From: Taudactylus pleione
Taxonomy: Eukaryota > Chordata > Amphibia > Anura > Myobatrachidae
Length of the DNA: 64,000 bases
NCBI GenBank assembly: GCA_031769625.1
Contig: JAUIMM010000121.1
Coordinates: 12,047,501-12,111,500 of the forward strand
Direction: 5' to 3'
The position numbers and the translations under genes are program-made. Below, piece after piece: positions 20,731-32,328 of this stretch. The first letter of the stretch is position 1; each line of letters begins with the position of its first letter. The notes under the pieces were generated by a model that saw nothing but the letters and a program-made list of their open reading frames with translations, made no database searches and had not been told where the DNA came from.

Positions 20731-22380
20731 TCTTATACCACACCCACCCAGATGAGCTTCCATTGCAGCAGGAAACTAGAAGGAAGTAGGATAAAGTGTT
20801 CAGGATTCAGTGGCTCAGCATCAGAGAGGGTGATAGCAGACAGAGTAAGTGCACTGATGAGTGAGTGAAAGGGACTGGCAGTTCTTGTAATTACATAATG
20901 TTTGCTATGCCATTTCAGGCCTCTGTTGCTTCTCCTCCTTAAAGCTCTATTCTGGCATCTGTGGCTGTACAGATGCTGAAATCTGGCAACAATTTTTCTG
21001 TCCGGGAGCAGCGTGAAGCAGTCACGATGTTTGAAGTTATATAATAGCATGTTTATGATTGGTCATTGGGTGAGAGTCTCAGCAGAAACTGATGGGTACT
21101 TATTATCCCTGGGTAAATGGGACAGATGCTAAACTAACCCCAAATATTCCTTTATTATTAGCTTTCTTTCCTCACAAATCCTTGGTCAGTTATGTTTCCC
21201 TGACGTCTTCCATCCTATAAACAATTAACTCTTCAGATAATTACAGTAAATCTTAACCTTAATAAGATTAGTATTACGTTGTTTGTTAGACCTGTGGACC
21301 TCTAGTTATGCTGCTGGCTTAATAACAAGAGAAGGAGTACTGTACTATGCAGCTTGTTATACATTAAGAATGGCATATTATGAATATTATTAGACCATTA
21401 CCTATACATACAGAGAAAGAAGAGATACTAAGGATAAGAGTAGACATGCAGATGTGTTCTCATACACTGTGGCTTCATTCTCGCCAAACAGCCCATCTCA
21501 GCCCACCAGGTCCCGACCACTCTGCTGCGTTGAGCATCGCATTCGCTCAAAATGTGCATCTTATTCACACAAATAAATCAACTAGAAGTGACAAAACTAC
21601 TTTGCTAGACTGCACTGATCAACTTGATGTGCGACATTTGTACAATTGTGTGCGAATCTGTCTATCTGTATATGAAGAGCTATGATGCCGCAGCTTTTCT
21701 CATACCAAGTCCTGCAGTGCTTCATCTGTGACTTCTACGTGTTTAAAACTGATTCCTCTGCAGTTAAAGTCGCAGCTCAATGTCTGCAGTACGCCACGGC
21801 TGCGCCTTCCCCTTGTGTAGTAGCGTGCACCGGAATGTGCAAACCCTGAGATGCCCATTTTCAATGCCCATGCACTCGCAGCTCCGCCAGTGGTCCTAAA
21901 CACTCCATCATAGTGTTCACAATCGACATTTGCACCAGCCTATGGTGTCTCCTCCTGAACTCCGTCTAAACATGGCCTCTGGGTAGATATAAATATTCAT
22001 GAGTATTAATGCAAGTGAGAAATATTTGACTTCATAGCTTGATCCTTATCTTCAGTGAGATTCGCATATAGACACCCTGATGTTTAAAATATTCCAAACT
22101 GAATTGGCTCTATAGAAACAAATAATGCCTAACACCTTTGGCCAGAAAGCACATTGAACAACAGATGGTAATGAAATATCAGGTCTAGGTAGGCTGTCCA
22201 TATTCCAGACTTGCTGTTTATCCTTCAGAAGTTTTCTGGACAAATTCACCAAATATCTTAATAAACGTCCTAACTCAGCTGTTTACAGCACTTGCCATCT
22301 ATGATCTGCCTCCCAAAGCTGGGTAAGAAGCAGCACTGTATATGTGCATATCTGGCAGGGGAAAACGCAGGATTTTTATG
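20731..22380. other. unassigned sequence
   Basis: No gene and no repeat boundary that I can support. Scattered ORFs under 105 codons have no recognisable motifs. Confidence 0.45.
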
Positions 22381-23300
22381 GGGGGTTTCTTTATATATAT
22401 ATATATAAACTCACTGTGATCTGATGCAACGGAGTGCAGCGGACTGTAATGCGCATGATGAGGTCTCCGTTCCAGTGATGGGAGGCTTGGCCACTGTGCA
22501 TGCGCAACAACCTTAAACCACTCATTTGGTTTGCCCTTAGGGGGGTCGTGGCTCTGTTGTCCGGTGATGGATTACTGCTTCATGACACCCGTGGCATTTT
22601 AAACTAGGTCTCTATTATGTGAGTTGATGGGCTGCAGGGTGCATGCTCCGTGGTGTGCGCTCCAGTAATGGGACGCATCGCCACTCGGCATGCGCGGCAG
22701 CAGTGACTCACGTGACTGTGCTGACGCTTGCGTCTGAACTCGGTGATCCAGATATGGGTAACTGGGTAGTGACATTGCGGGCGCACAGGTAACGTGTCCT
22801 GAGTTGGAGAAAGAGGTATGCGTGCTGTGGGCAGGGAATAGCAGACATGGAGCCCGGTGTGGTGTATGGTAATCTTGTCTAATGTGAGTACATTTCTCTT
22901 TTATAAAGTGGTACTGATAATAGTCCGGGTCTTCAATTTAACCATTTGGACTAGAGGAGGGGTATTAATAGCTGGGACCTGGCTAGAGGCATTGGATGAG
23001 GGTTGTGTGCAAAGTGTAGCTGTTATTGACTTTGTTGATTCTTTAATATATTTTATGATAAACTGAAGATGGCTCTTTGTTACATGCAACCTGGATTTGC
23101 CTGTTTAAGCACAGATGAAAAATAAACTAAAATTGATGTTTTTTCAATGAAATCTGGTGAGTGCCCTTGTGACTACGCAGTACAAATGTGTGTTACATTT
23201 CTATGTGTTGATAATTGAACTTAGTCCAAAAAGGGAGCACCCCAGTGAGTGAGATATGATGAAGGCATGAGTGCAGAATCATACTAACTTTAATATAATT
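22381..23300. other. unassigned sequence with a diverged tandem duplication
   Basis: After a short (TA)n at 22393-22406, two related segments at about 22415-22515 and 22615-22720 share the order CTCCGT, CAGTGATGGGA, GCCACTGTGCATGCGC. Probably part of an unidentified dispersed repeat. Confidence 0.35.
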
Positions 23301-23410
23301 ATATATATGTATACACATACATACATATATGATATACACACATATATACTTTCACACACATGTCACACATACCTTACACACACAAACATATGTCACATAC
23401 ATTACAAAAA
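23295..23410. repeat. (TA)n and (CA)n simple repeats
   Basis: Interrupted ATATAT and CACACA runs. Confidence 0.85.
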
Positions 23411-23467
23411 CTTACCTTGCAGCAGATCTAATAGGGACAGGATCTAGCAGGCTGGCACCATGTTCTG

Positions 23468-23625
23468 AAGCCCCGCCCCTCATGGCAAATTGCCACGATT
23501 CGCGGGTCAATTGGGAGGGGACGGGACCAAATGATTCGAATCTAATTAAATTCATATTGGCTCAGCCTCCTCCATATTGACCCGTGAATCATGGCAAAAT
23601 TGCCACGGGGGGCGAGGCTTAAGAA
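23468..23625. repeat. 158-bp foldback element
   Basis: The arms AAGCCCCGCCCCTC.TGGCAAATTGCCACGA and the complementary TGGCAAAATTGCCACGGGGGGCGAGGCTT enclose AATGATTCGAATC. GCGGGTCAATT is paired with ATTGACCCGTG. A MITE-like structure, non-coding. Confidence 0.65.
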
Positions 23626-24410
23626 CACATTGCCTGCATTCCAGTCTGTCAGGGGGGGTTTCTGGGTACTCAGAAACCCCCCTGCATGCGCTACTGTCTA
23701 GGGCTGTGATGTCGCTCATAGTGCACCAAACGCCACAGCATGATTGACGTGCTACTGACATTTGGGGGCAGCGACAGGCAGCGTAATTGAAAATGTGGGC
23801 GTCAGCCCCATCTTCTGGGCATGCTGGAGCCAGTGGCTGCGCCCTTGGATGCAGCTTCACTGGCTACAGCAGTGTGAATTTCCCGGCCATCCTGAGTAAC
23901 CTGAAAGTTACTCAGATGACTGATGTTCACGCAGATGATGCGATGCTGCAAACTCTGATGCAGCAGTGGATCAGAGAAGCTGGCAGGAGGCGTCTATTTA
24001 CAGAAGATGCCTCCAGCGGCATTAACATGCTGTGAGATCTGCGCCCATATCTGAAGCAGGCCCTAAGATCTTTAAAAATGTACATTATTGTGATTACAAT
24101 TCCTAATGCATCTGTCTGTAACCAGGTCACAATTGCAGTTTATATACAGGACATACTTGAAAATGAGAGATGAAAGTCAGTGTAATTTTTCCAGGTACAT
24201 TTCTTATGAATAAATAAAATGTAACATTTTTGGTAACGTTGATAAACTTTATCAATGTTTTTCTGATAAAACTTTGCATTTATGGTGCATGCTAACTTCT
24301 TTTTTGCCAGGGCTAAATTATGCAGGTGCTCAAAGCCTCCTTTGTGTTATTAGTGTACAGGTTAATGGGCCTGCAAATATTCCACTGAGAAATTAGCTGT
24401 TACATACTCT
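23626..24410. other. unassigned sequence
   Basis: GC-richer at 23640-24050. Includes TTTCTGGGTACTCAGAAACCCCCC hairpin material at about 23655-23685. No gene recognised. Confidence 0.4.
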
Positions 24411-25410
24411 GGGCCTGATTCTGAGTTGCACACATGTCCGAAAGGGACCACATGGATTGCAAACGAAATGCTAATGGGATTATGGCCCTCATTCAGAGCC
24501 GTACGCTCTGAGCAGAGCGCACGCTCTGAATGAGGGCCGGGCTCCATTTTCATGGAGCGTCTTCCTGGACGCTCGTATAGCTGTGGGTCACCACCCACAG
24601 GCTATACGAGCGTGCATTGTGATGGTCGCGATGGTCGAGACCATCGCGACCATCGAATTTGCGAGCCGGAGCCTGCGGTTGAGGTTTTCAACCGCAAGCT
24701 CCGGAGTGATTTTGGCTCTATCAGAGCCAAAATCACTCCCACTGACATCACTAGTGATGTCAGTGGGCCGGCTTCTGACGGGAGGCGTTCCCTTAGGAAC
24801 GCCCCCGTCAGGGAGGCACGCCCCCGGCACGCCCACCAAAGGGGGCGTGCTGTCAATCAACATTGACAGCACGCCCCCTTTGATCGGACACAACGAGCGA
24901 AGGACTTTCCTTCGCTCGTCGCGTCTGGCGCATGCGCACAACGGAGCTCCCTCCGTCGTGCGCATGCTCAGTCCATAACATCGACCCACTTGCGAGCGGA
25001 CAGCCGCTCGCGAGTGGGTCTGAATCAGGCCCTATATGCACATTCTAATACATTTTGCACCATACCACTTTTTCTGAAAGTGAGAGCATTATTAACATTG
25101 GCACTTACACCTACCCCATGCTAGGTGCAATAAATCCGGCTGAAGTACAGTAGGCGTCCCCTCTGTATACGCATGAATATGGTGTAACTCTGGCTACACA
25201 CCCATGAGACGGCTCTCTTACATGCATACACCCAGTTGACCTCCAGTAACACCCATTTCACAAATGTAGAGAAACAGCCGAGATGTGTCCGACTCAGACC
25301 CATTCGAAGATACGGATAGATGTGCACGTTCACTGTGGAGCATGTGGGGTCTGCAAAAAATCACTAGATGTGGCCACATTCGTTCTTGTGTTCAGCTCCG
25401 AATCAGGCCC
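24411..25410. mobile_element. GGGCCTGATTC element interrupted by hairpin-chain copy B
   Basis: Left GGGCCTGATTCTGAGTTG and right GCTCCGAATCAGGCCC are inverted. TCT is duplicated on the two flanks (24408-24410, 25411-25413). Without the nested insertion it is about 450 bp. The same end type and 3-bp duplications are seen at 54637-55060 and 63031-63545. Confidence 0.75.
24484..25032 (+). mobile_element. hairpin-chain element, copy B (most complete)
   Basis: Flanked by TAT on both sides (24481-24483, 25033-25035). Successive hairpins cover most of it: 24484-24538; 24541-24558; 24568-24613; 24621-24654 (two perfect 16-bp arms, 2-nt loop); 24666-24704; 24703-24739 (perfect 17-bp arms); 24738-24767 (perfect 30-bp palindrome); 24776-24810; 24838-24881 (perfect 20-bp arms, 4-nt loop); 24893-24919; 24931-24966; 24983-25020. 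Each has its own sequence. The ORFs seen on both strands arise from the palindromes. Confidence 0.9.
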
Positions 25411-25690
25411 TCTGTTTTGCTGCATATTGGAATAAGCCTCAGCACTAAGTTTCTGTCACTCAAATAGTTATATACTCTGCCTATGTCTTCATGGTCATAA
25501 TGTCAACATTTATCATGTAGACACTGATGAAATGTCTACATGTTAGAATGTCAACATATTATTTTTGATAACCCAGCAGTGGTTTACCTGCTCCTGGCGG
25601 CTGCAGGGGCTCCAGCACAGCCCATCACTTATGGGACAGACATCTGATCCTCCAGCGTTCCGGTAAAGTATTCCCTAACCCTCCCTCTAG

Positions 25691-26876
25691 TGCAGGGGTG
25701 ACCAACCAGTCAGAAGCAAAGAGCCCAAAATATCTGTGGTCAAGTTGAAGAGCCGATTGCAAGCGCCACGTCCCATTTTTGTGCGCACACCTTTGATGTG
25801 ACATTCGCAGGAGCATGACCTTGTGTCACCCCCGTTTTTAGTCACGCTGGCGGCGAGCCCAGTACATTCAAAATACACAATGTACATAGAGTTCCCAATA
25901 TAATTTTTTCACTGAAGTGAAAGAAAAAGCCAGAACAATGTAGAAAACATTGAAATAGCCACGTTCACATAAAATACACAGAAACAAGCCAGATCCACAT
26001 AAAATACATATTGAAATCCAGAACTACATAAAATATATTGAGAAAGCCAGTGCCCATTATGCTGTGCCCCCTGTAGTTGTGTTCCATATACAGTGCCCCC
26101 CGGTAGTTGTGTCCATTAAGCAATGCCCCCAGTAGTTGTGGCCCTTATGCAATGCCCTCAGTAGTTGTGCCCATTCTGCAATGCCCCTGTAGTTATGCCC
26201 TTTTAGCAATGCCCCCTGTAGTTGTGACCCTTATGCAATGCCCCAGTAGTTGTGCCCCTTCTGCAATGCCCCCTGTAGTTGTGCCCATTAAGCAATGCCC
26301 CCAGTAGTTGTACCCCTTCTGCAATGCCCCCTGTAGTTGTGCCCATTAAGCAATGCCACTAGTAGCTGTACCCATTAAGCAATGCCCCTGTAGCTGTGTC
26401 CATTATGCAATGTCCCCCAGTAGTTATGCTACTTCTGCAATGCCCCCTGTAGCTGTGCCCATTAAGCAATGCCCCCAGTAGTTGTGCCCCTTCTGCAATG
26501 CTCCCTGTAGTCATGCCCCCTAAGGTAGTGTCCCCAGTACTAGCTTCCCCTTCCTGCCCACAACCCTTTGAAGAAACTTACCTGTCTTTCTGCTGGCACC
26601 GCTCCATGTGGTCAGGGCTCCCGTGACCCGCCATCGCTGCTGCTGCTGCTTCCGCTGCCTTCTGGAGCTAACTGGATCCAGCAGGCGCTCGGGCTCCTCA
26701 CATCACACTGTATTACTGGGAATGTTGGCCTCTGAAGCGATCAGAGGCTTCTTTAATCTCTGATCGCTTCAGAGACCAGGATTCTCAGTACTAGTGGGGA
26801 TCTGCCAAGCTGTGAGTCGCATCGGAAGCTCAAAAGAGCCGCATGCAGCTCGAGAGCCATGGGTTGGCCACCCCGG
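25691..26876. mobile_element. non-autonomous hAT element with perfect 8-bp duplication
   Basis: The ends CAGGGGTGACCAACC and GGTTGGCCACCCCGG are inverted. CTCTAGTG occurs at 25683-25690 and again at 26877-26884, the 8-bp duplication expected of hAT transposition. Inside are the tandem array at 26040-26530 and a 30-bp-arm palindrome near 26722-26785 (CTCTGAAGCGATCAGAG core). No transposase remains. Confidence 0.93.
26040..26530. repeat. tandem array, about 30-bp unit, in hAT element
   Basis: About 16 irregular copies of CAATGCCCCCTGTAGTTGTG followed by CCCATTAAG or CCCCTTCTG. In reverse complement the core GGGGGCATTGC / ACTACAGGGGG resembles the arrays at 41700-41890 and 57170-57560. Confidence 0.9.
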
Positions 26877-27090
26877 CTCTAGTGCCTAACCCCAGCCCTC
26901 CCATTGCCTAACCCTAACCTCCCCTTCGTGCCTAACCCTCCCACCCACAGCTTATGCCTAATGTCGACATTCTGACAATGTCCTCATTTAACATGTCATC
27001 ATTCTGAGAATGTTGACACATTGCTTGTCTGTTGACATTGTGGTGCTGACATTATGAATCTCGACATTGTAAATGTCAAGCTAATGACTA

Positions 27091-27890
27091 CATCCCCTGA
27101 CTACGCCTCTCAGCGATAATCTGTCAATACATAGCATTTTACAATTCCTCTTATGGTCAGGAAAATATAGGATGTAAGCACTTAAATAAAGGTTGTATAC
27201 ATAAATAAAGGAAGAATGATGTAGCTGGCTTAGATATATAGGCAAACTTGGTATGATATATGTAAAAACATACTTCCTAGCATTGATGGACACTTCTATC
27301 GCTACATAAATGTTATTTATTTGTAAAGTATTTTACCAGGAAGAAATGTATTTAGAGTCACCTCTGTTTTTTGAGTATGTCCTGGATATATATATAGTAA
27401 TATACAGGTGTGGCCAAAAAACAAATAAAAGACACTACAGATTATAATTACAAGTTTTTAGTAGAATGACTGAGATGTTGAAAATATCTCACGTCTGAGG
27501 TAGGATATTCAAAAATGGGGAGCTCAGAGGAAGAAGTAAGAAGGCAGAGTCCAGATTCCATGTTGAATTTAGGAACTTACAATCAACTTAAAAGGCTTAT
27601 AGAGATACAGTAGATCTTAGGTGATAAGTGCTATTAGCTGTAGGGAATAAAAGTCTGCTCAGGTAATTTGGTAACTTGTCCAGAAAGTATCTGAATGACA
27701 AAAAGGCAAAGTCTAGACTCTAGGGACAGCCAGTCTAGATCAGATAGCATGTCACATAATGGTAGATTAAGTTGTAAAGAGTATCATTATTGCAAAGGTG
27801 ATTTGAGGGGCTTGATCGTATGCTACATCCCAGTGTCTGTAATTGTCATTGGCATTCAGTTTTATGATGAACATTATGACATTTAAGGGT
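27091..27890. other. unassigned; short stretch of a common frog-type repeat
   Basis: 27300-27385 (TTTGTAAAGTATTTTACCAGGAAG ... GAGTATGTCCTGG) has the look of a repeat I associate with frog genomes. The remainder shows no gene or clear repeat. Confidence 0.35.
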
Positions 27891-28300
27891 ATATTTATCA
27901 AAGTTCGTTTTTACTTTGGATTTGATGTTCGATTTAGCTCACCTCAAACCGAATCATATCAAAAGTACAAATCCCTCTTTAAATCCCTTATTTACTAAAA
28001 TTCGATTTTAGAAGCATTTTCTAAATTGAACTCGATTTGGTTTGGTTTTGAACAGTGATTTGCTGTTCGATTTAGCATGTTCAACAGCAAATCCCACTTC
28101 AAAACGAACTGAATATAACTGGTTCATGCTTTCATTTTCAGCATGAGCAGTTTGTTTTCACACAGATACATGCAGACATCAGTGAGATGCATGCATGTAT
28201 CTTACTGTAACAAGCTTAGAAAGAGTTAAATTAATAAAAAAAAATTATGTGGGGTCCTCCCCTGAAACAGGACCAGCCCTGGACTTTTCATAGAATTAAT
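27891..28300. repeat. partial TTTATCAAAG-type element
   Basis: Starts GGGTATATTTATCAAAGTTCG, similar in style to the GGGGTAAATTTACTAAAG ends, then AT-rich inverted segments (ATTTGCTGTTCGATTTAGC / TTCAACAGCAAATCCC). The right end GTGGGGTCCTCCCC is like the body of the 3.5 and 33.8 kb repeats. Confidence 0.4.
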
Positions 28301-28502
28301 ACAAAAAGACTGTGCAGTAAGCTGTGGCGCTCCAAAATTTTACAAGTGTGTAGTTTCAAATAATAACATTTATTTAATAAAATCAGTGAATAATCCACAA
28401 GTTAAATAGCTCCCGGGAGTACATATAAATAAATAGCAATATGCATGCCAATTAATAATACATAAACATAAAAACAAATAACTCCTTCACATAGTACAGA
28501 GG

Positions 28503-29047
28503 GGAAGCAATCGGGGAGCCGACTGCCTAAATACCGGCAGTATACTAGATGTAGACGCCCGCATTTCCCCAACGCCGGGAGACCGGTGCCCGGCATCACA
28601 ATCGTAGTGATGCCGAGCACCGCGAGCGCACAGCCGTGGGGGGGAGGGTTAGGTTTAGGGCTCCCGGGGGGGGACTTAGGGTTAGGCACCCCCCCGGGAG
28701 GGTTAGGGTCAGGCTAGGGGGAGGGAGGGTTAGGGTTAGGCACCCCCAGTTGGAACTTAGGGTTAGGCACCCCCCCGGGGGACTTAGGTTTAGGCAACGG
28801 GGAAGGGGGTGGTTAGGGTTAGGCACTTAGAGGGGGGATTAGGGTTAGGCACTTGGGGGGGAAGTTAGGGTAAGGCAACCCTAAGGAGGGTTAGGGGGGT
28901 TAGGTTAGGTTAGTGTATACTTACCTCTCCACGATCGGGATTTCCAGCGCTGTCGGGCTTCCGCTGCTTCGCATTCTGCTCCTGTCGGGCTGCCGCTGAC
29001 GGGAATCGAACCGCCGGCCATGCGGCCGGCGGTATATCATACCCATT
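28503..29047. mobile_element. GTTAGGGTTAGGCAC element, copy 1
   Basis: Begins GAAGCAATCGGGGAGCC and ends near CGGCGGTATATCATACCCAT. The left third has GC-rich hairpins (GCCGGGAGACCGG, GTGCCCGGCATCACAATC / GTAGTGATGCCGAGCAC). The middle 28640-28915 is an irregular array of GGGTTAGGGTTAGGCACCCCC-like units. Closely related to 50129-50655. Non-coding. Confidence 0.85.
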
Positions 29048-29760
29048 CCATACAGAGAGTTACACTGTTAGAAATAAATGTAATGATACTTTGTAAAAAA
29101 GCTCAAAGTGAACAAAGTAGCAGTCTCACTAATACCAGTCCAGGAGCACATAGATAAAAAGTCAGCCTTTTCTTAATCTTTCATAGATGCTGAACACACT
29201 TCAAAATACATAATATTTCATATGCTAATAAACTCAGCAAAGTCTCTAAACTCTTGTCCGTTTGGGTTAGATGTTGAGGTATTACTTTCACAAACGTGAG
29301 AAAAATATTAGATATCCATTGTCCTCACTTATACTCATTGTCCTTGCGTACCAAGCTTACGTTGTAATAGCCAGCGGAAGCAGGAGCCCTGACAAGTTAG
29401 TAGCGCTGCCGTGTGGCCTCACTGGGAAGGCAGATGATTGTACCCAGTGGTTAAGCAGGGAGCCGCAGCACTCCAGCGGTCTTCTGTATACTCGGAAGTC
29501 TGGCTTACAGCGTCATAGCTGGCGGCAAGTGGAAGCTCCAACAGGTACTCATGTTGTTATACAGCTTCACTAAGAGGCCGGCTGATTGTGGCTGTCAAGC
29601 AGGCACAAAGCCACAACACTCCAGCAATCATATGATGTTGAAATGAGTTACAGTGAGCTAGGCCAGACAGGCCATCCAAAGGAACACCGGTCCGCGTTGT
29701 TAAAGTACCCAACATAAAACTTGATCCAAACACGGTGGAAGTAGATAGAGCACAATGCAA
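29048..29760. other. unassigned sequence
   Basis: No recognised gene. It lies between the GTTAGGG element and a Penelope-like terminal motif and may belong to a retroelement remnant. Confidence 0.35.
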
Positions 29761-29783
29761 TAGGAGGAGCACCTGTGACCTTC

Positions 29784-29825
29784 AACGCGTTTCTCCGTGT
29801 ACCACGGCTTTTTCAAGAAGCAGGT
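29784..29825 (-). other. possible Penelope-type terminal motif (hammerhead-like)
   Basis: On the minus strand: CTTGAAAAAG, CCGTG, GTA, CACGG, AGAAACGCG. That is the order (CUGANGA-like box, short stem, GAAAC box) of hammerhead ribozymes found in the terminal repeats of Penelope-like elements. The first box is degenerate, so activity is unlikely. Confidence 0.35.
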
Positions 29826-29911
29826 GCATCCAGATAGAGAGCTTATGGTCTCTACTTATTCGCTCCTCTTTATTGGAGAAAGGTGTTAGGAATCTGTGTG
29901 ATTGCTATTCC

Positions 29912-30064
29912 ACACTTGCAGCAATCTTGCAATTTGCAATCGATTGTGTATAAAAATCTTTCCCTTTTTCATTCGATTGCAGATTGCAGAATTGCCACAA
30001 TTGATTGAAAAAGGGAAAGATTTTTATACACAATCGATTGCAAATTGCACGATTGCTGCACTTA
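29912..30064. repeat. 153-bp foldback element
   Basis: Arms of about 60 bp: GCAATTTGCAATCGATTGTG, TATAAAAATCTTTCCC are inverted at GGGAAAGATTTTTATA, CACAATCGATTGCAAATTGC. Central loop ATTGCAGATTGCAGAATTGCC. Non-coding MITE-like. Confidence 0.8.
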
Positions 30065-30079
30065 ATCTCTGATGTATGG

Positions 30080-30443
30080 GGGCCTTTAGAGACAGCTACA
30101 CAGTATTTAATATATGAAGAGAGATTCAATAATGGTAGCCTCACAAGGAATCATAAAACGCAATCAGTCACAGCAATAATATAATGAAATCATTAACTAT
30201 AATCGTATACATGGTTAGAATATGATAGTACTAATAATAATACAACATAATAAATATATAAATATATAAATAACCAAATAATAAAACAATAATAATTATA
30301 GTAATGAAAAATAGTAAGAATAAAAATAAACAAATAAATATTTATTTATTTCAACCTCAAGGGTCTAGATCGCATTTTCCCCATGTACACTAGATAAATT
30401 AGGAGGAGACAGAAGGCTTGTTCTAGGAGGTCAAATCTATAAA
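30080..30443. other. AT-rich low-complexity sequence
   Basis: ATAATA/AATAAA-rich, no gene. Confidence 0.6.

Positions 30444-30488
<45 letters not shown>
30444..30488. repeat. (TA)n microsatellite
   Basis: Alternating TA run that abuts the left end of the Tc1 element. A short TA run continues on its other side (32144-32153). Confidence 0.97.
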
Positions 30489-30491
<3 letters not shown>

Positions 30492-32143
30492 TCAGGTGCA
30501 TAAATATTGGGACATTGACAGAATTTTCATATTTTGGCCTCTATCCACCACCACAATGGCTTTGCAATGAAACAAACAAGATGTGCTTTAACTGCAGACT
30601 TTCAGATTTCATTTGAGGGTAATTACTGTACATCCAAATCAGGTGAATGGTGTAGGAATTACAACGGTTTCTATATATGCCTCCCACTTTTTAAGGGGCC
30701 AAAAGTAATGGGACAAACTAAACAATCCTAAATCTAACTTTCACTTTTTAATACTTTGTTGCAAATCCTTTGCAGGCAATTACAGCCTGAAGTCTGGAAT
30801 GCATAGACATCACCAGACTCTGGGTTTCATCCCTGGTGATGCTCTGCCAGGCCTCTACTGCAAATGTCTTCAGTTCCTGCTTGTTCTTGGGGAATTTTCC
30901 CTTCAGTTTTGTCTTCATCGAGTGGAATGCATGCTCAATCATATTCAGGTCAGGGGATTGACTTGGCCATTGCATAACATTCCATTTTTTAGCCTTAAAA
31001 AACTCTTTGGTTGCTTTTGCAGTATGCTTCGGTCATTTTCCATCTGCACTGTGAAGCGCCGTCCAATGAGTTCTGAAGCATTTGACTGAATATGAGCATA
31101 TAATATTGCCCGAAACACTTCAGAATTCATTCTGCTGCTTTTGTCAGCAGTCACATCATCAATAAATACAAGGGAACCAGTTCCATTGGCAGCCATACAT
31201 GCCCACGCCATGACACTACCACCACCATGCTTCACTGATGAGGTGCTATGTTTTTGATCATGAGCAGTTCCTTTCCCTCTCCATACTCTTCTCTTCCCAT
31301 CACTCTGGTACAAGTTGATCTTTGTCTCATCTGTCCATAGGATGTTGTTCCAGAACTGTAATGGCTTTTTTAGATGTTGTTTGGCAAACTCTAATCTGGT
31401 CTTCCTGTTTTTGTGGCTCACCAATGGTTTACATCTTGTGGTGAACCCTCTATATTCACTCTTGTGAAGTCTTCTCTTGATTATTGACTTTGACACATAT
31501 ACACCTACCTCCTGGAGAGTGTTCTTGATTTGGCCAACTGTTGTGAAGGGGTTTTTCTTCACCAGGGAAATAATTCTTCTGTCATCCACCACAGTTGTTT
31601 TCCATGGTCTTCCGTGTCTTTTGGTGTTGCTGAGCTCTCCGTTGCATTCTTTCTTTTTAAGAATGTTCCAAACAGTTGATTTGACCACACTTAATGTTTT
31701 TGCTATCTCTCTGATGGGTTTGTTTTGATTTTTCAGCCTAATGATGGCTTGCTTCACTGATAGTGACAGCTCTTTGGATCTCATATTGAGAGTCGACAGC
31801 AACTGATTCCAAATGCAAATGCCACACCTAGAATCAACTCCAGACCTTTTACCTGCTTAATTGATAATGAAATAACGAGGGAATAGCCCACACCTGTCCA
31901 TGAAATAGCTTTTGAGTTGATAGTCCCATTAATTTTGGCCCCTTAAAAAGTGGGAGGCACATATAGAAACCATTGTAATTCCTACACCGTTCACCTGATT
32001 TGGATGTAATTACCCTCAAATTAAATCTGAAAGTCTGCAGTTAAAGCACATCTTGTTTGTTTCATTTCAAAGCCATAGTGGTGGTGAACAGAGGCCAAAA
32101 TATGAAAATTCTGTCAATGTCCCAATATTTATGCACCTGACTG
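30489..32143 (-). mobile_element. Tc1-like transposon, near full length (1655 bp)
   Basis: The ends CAGTCAGGTGCATAAATATT (30489) and its inverse at 32124-32143 extend into inverted repeats of about 230 bp (down to TTAAGGGGCCAAAAGTAATG and the inverse near 31925). Flanking TA on both sides. The transposase is on the minus strand. This family differs from the Tc1 at 5653 in both its ends and its protein. Confidence 0.96.
30748..31802 (-). pseudogene. Tc1 transposase with one frameshift
   Basis: Two frames cover the protein. 31802-30945 (285 codons; the conserved start is more likely the MRSKEL Met at 31784) has paired helix-turn-helix domains (residues 7-115) with HGRPWKT as linker, then the catalytic Asp158 in WTDETK and Asp257 in MENDR. 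The frame shifts around 30.96-31.03 kb into 30975-30748, which carries [13 protein letters not shown] (third acidic residue) and the C-terminal RLQAVI...GFATKY. Length and order are those of an intact Tc1 transposase apart from the shift. It would excise and insert the element at TA. Confidence 0.93.
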
Positions 32144-32149
32144 TATATA

Positions 32150-32328
32150 TATAATGTGTATGTGCGCTCTCAATGGAGAGAAACGTATAAAAGAGAAATG
32201 GATATACACACATGTAAGCACACATGTATTGTATACACATACACACGCATATATACACAAATGTCTGTGCATATACACATATGCACACACCCACACAAGT
32301 GTACACATAAATGTGCACACATCCATCA
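32150..32328. repeat. CA/TG-rich low-complexity sequence
   Basis: Irregular ACACAT and ATGTGT runs. The ORFs on both strands are artefacts of this composition. Confidence 0.8.

Larger units (their letters stand above)
25495..27090. mobile_element. GTCGACAT/CCTAACCC element interrupted by a hAT element
   Basis: The left part (25500-25560, TGTCAACAT and GTCTACAT modules, then CCCTAACCCTCCC) and the right part (26885-27085, GCCTAACCC, then ATGTCGACATTCTGA and TTGACAT modules) are halves of one repeat, interrupted exactly by the hAT element at 25691-26876. Related to 35715-35830 and 51340-51610. Confidence 0.6.

Noticed and set aside
24588..24989. 133-codon ORF on the minus strand and 131-codon ORF on the plus strand
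   Set aside because: Both lie in the palindromes of hairpin-chain copy B and mirror each other, as expected from inverted repeats.
26040..26530. CRISPR-like array of about 30-bp units
   Set aside because: The units touch each other without unique spacers and lie within a hAT element of a vertebrate-type genome.
28640..28915. Interstitial telomere repeat
   Set aside because: The GTTAGGG words are irregular, mixed with GTTAGGCAC and bounded by shared element ends, so it is a mobile element, not a telomere relic.
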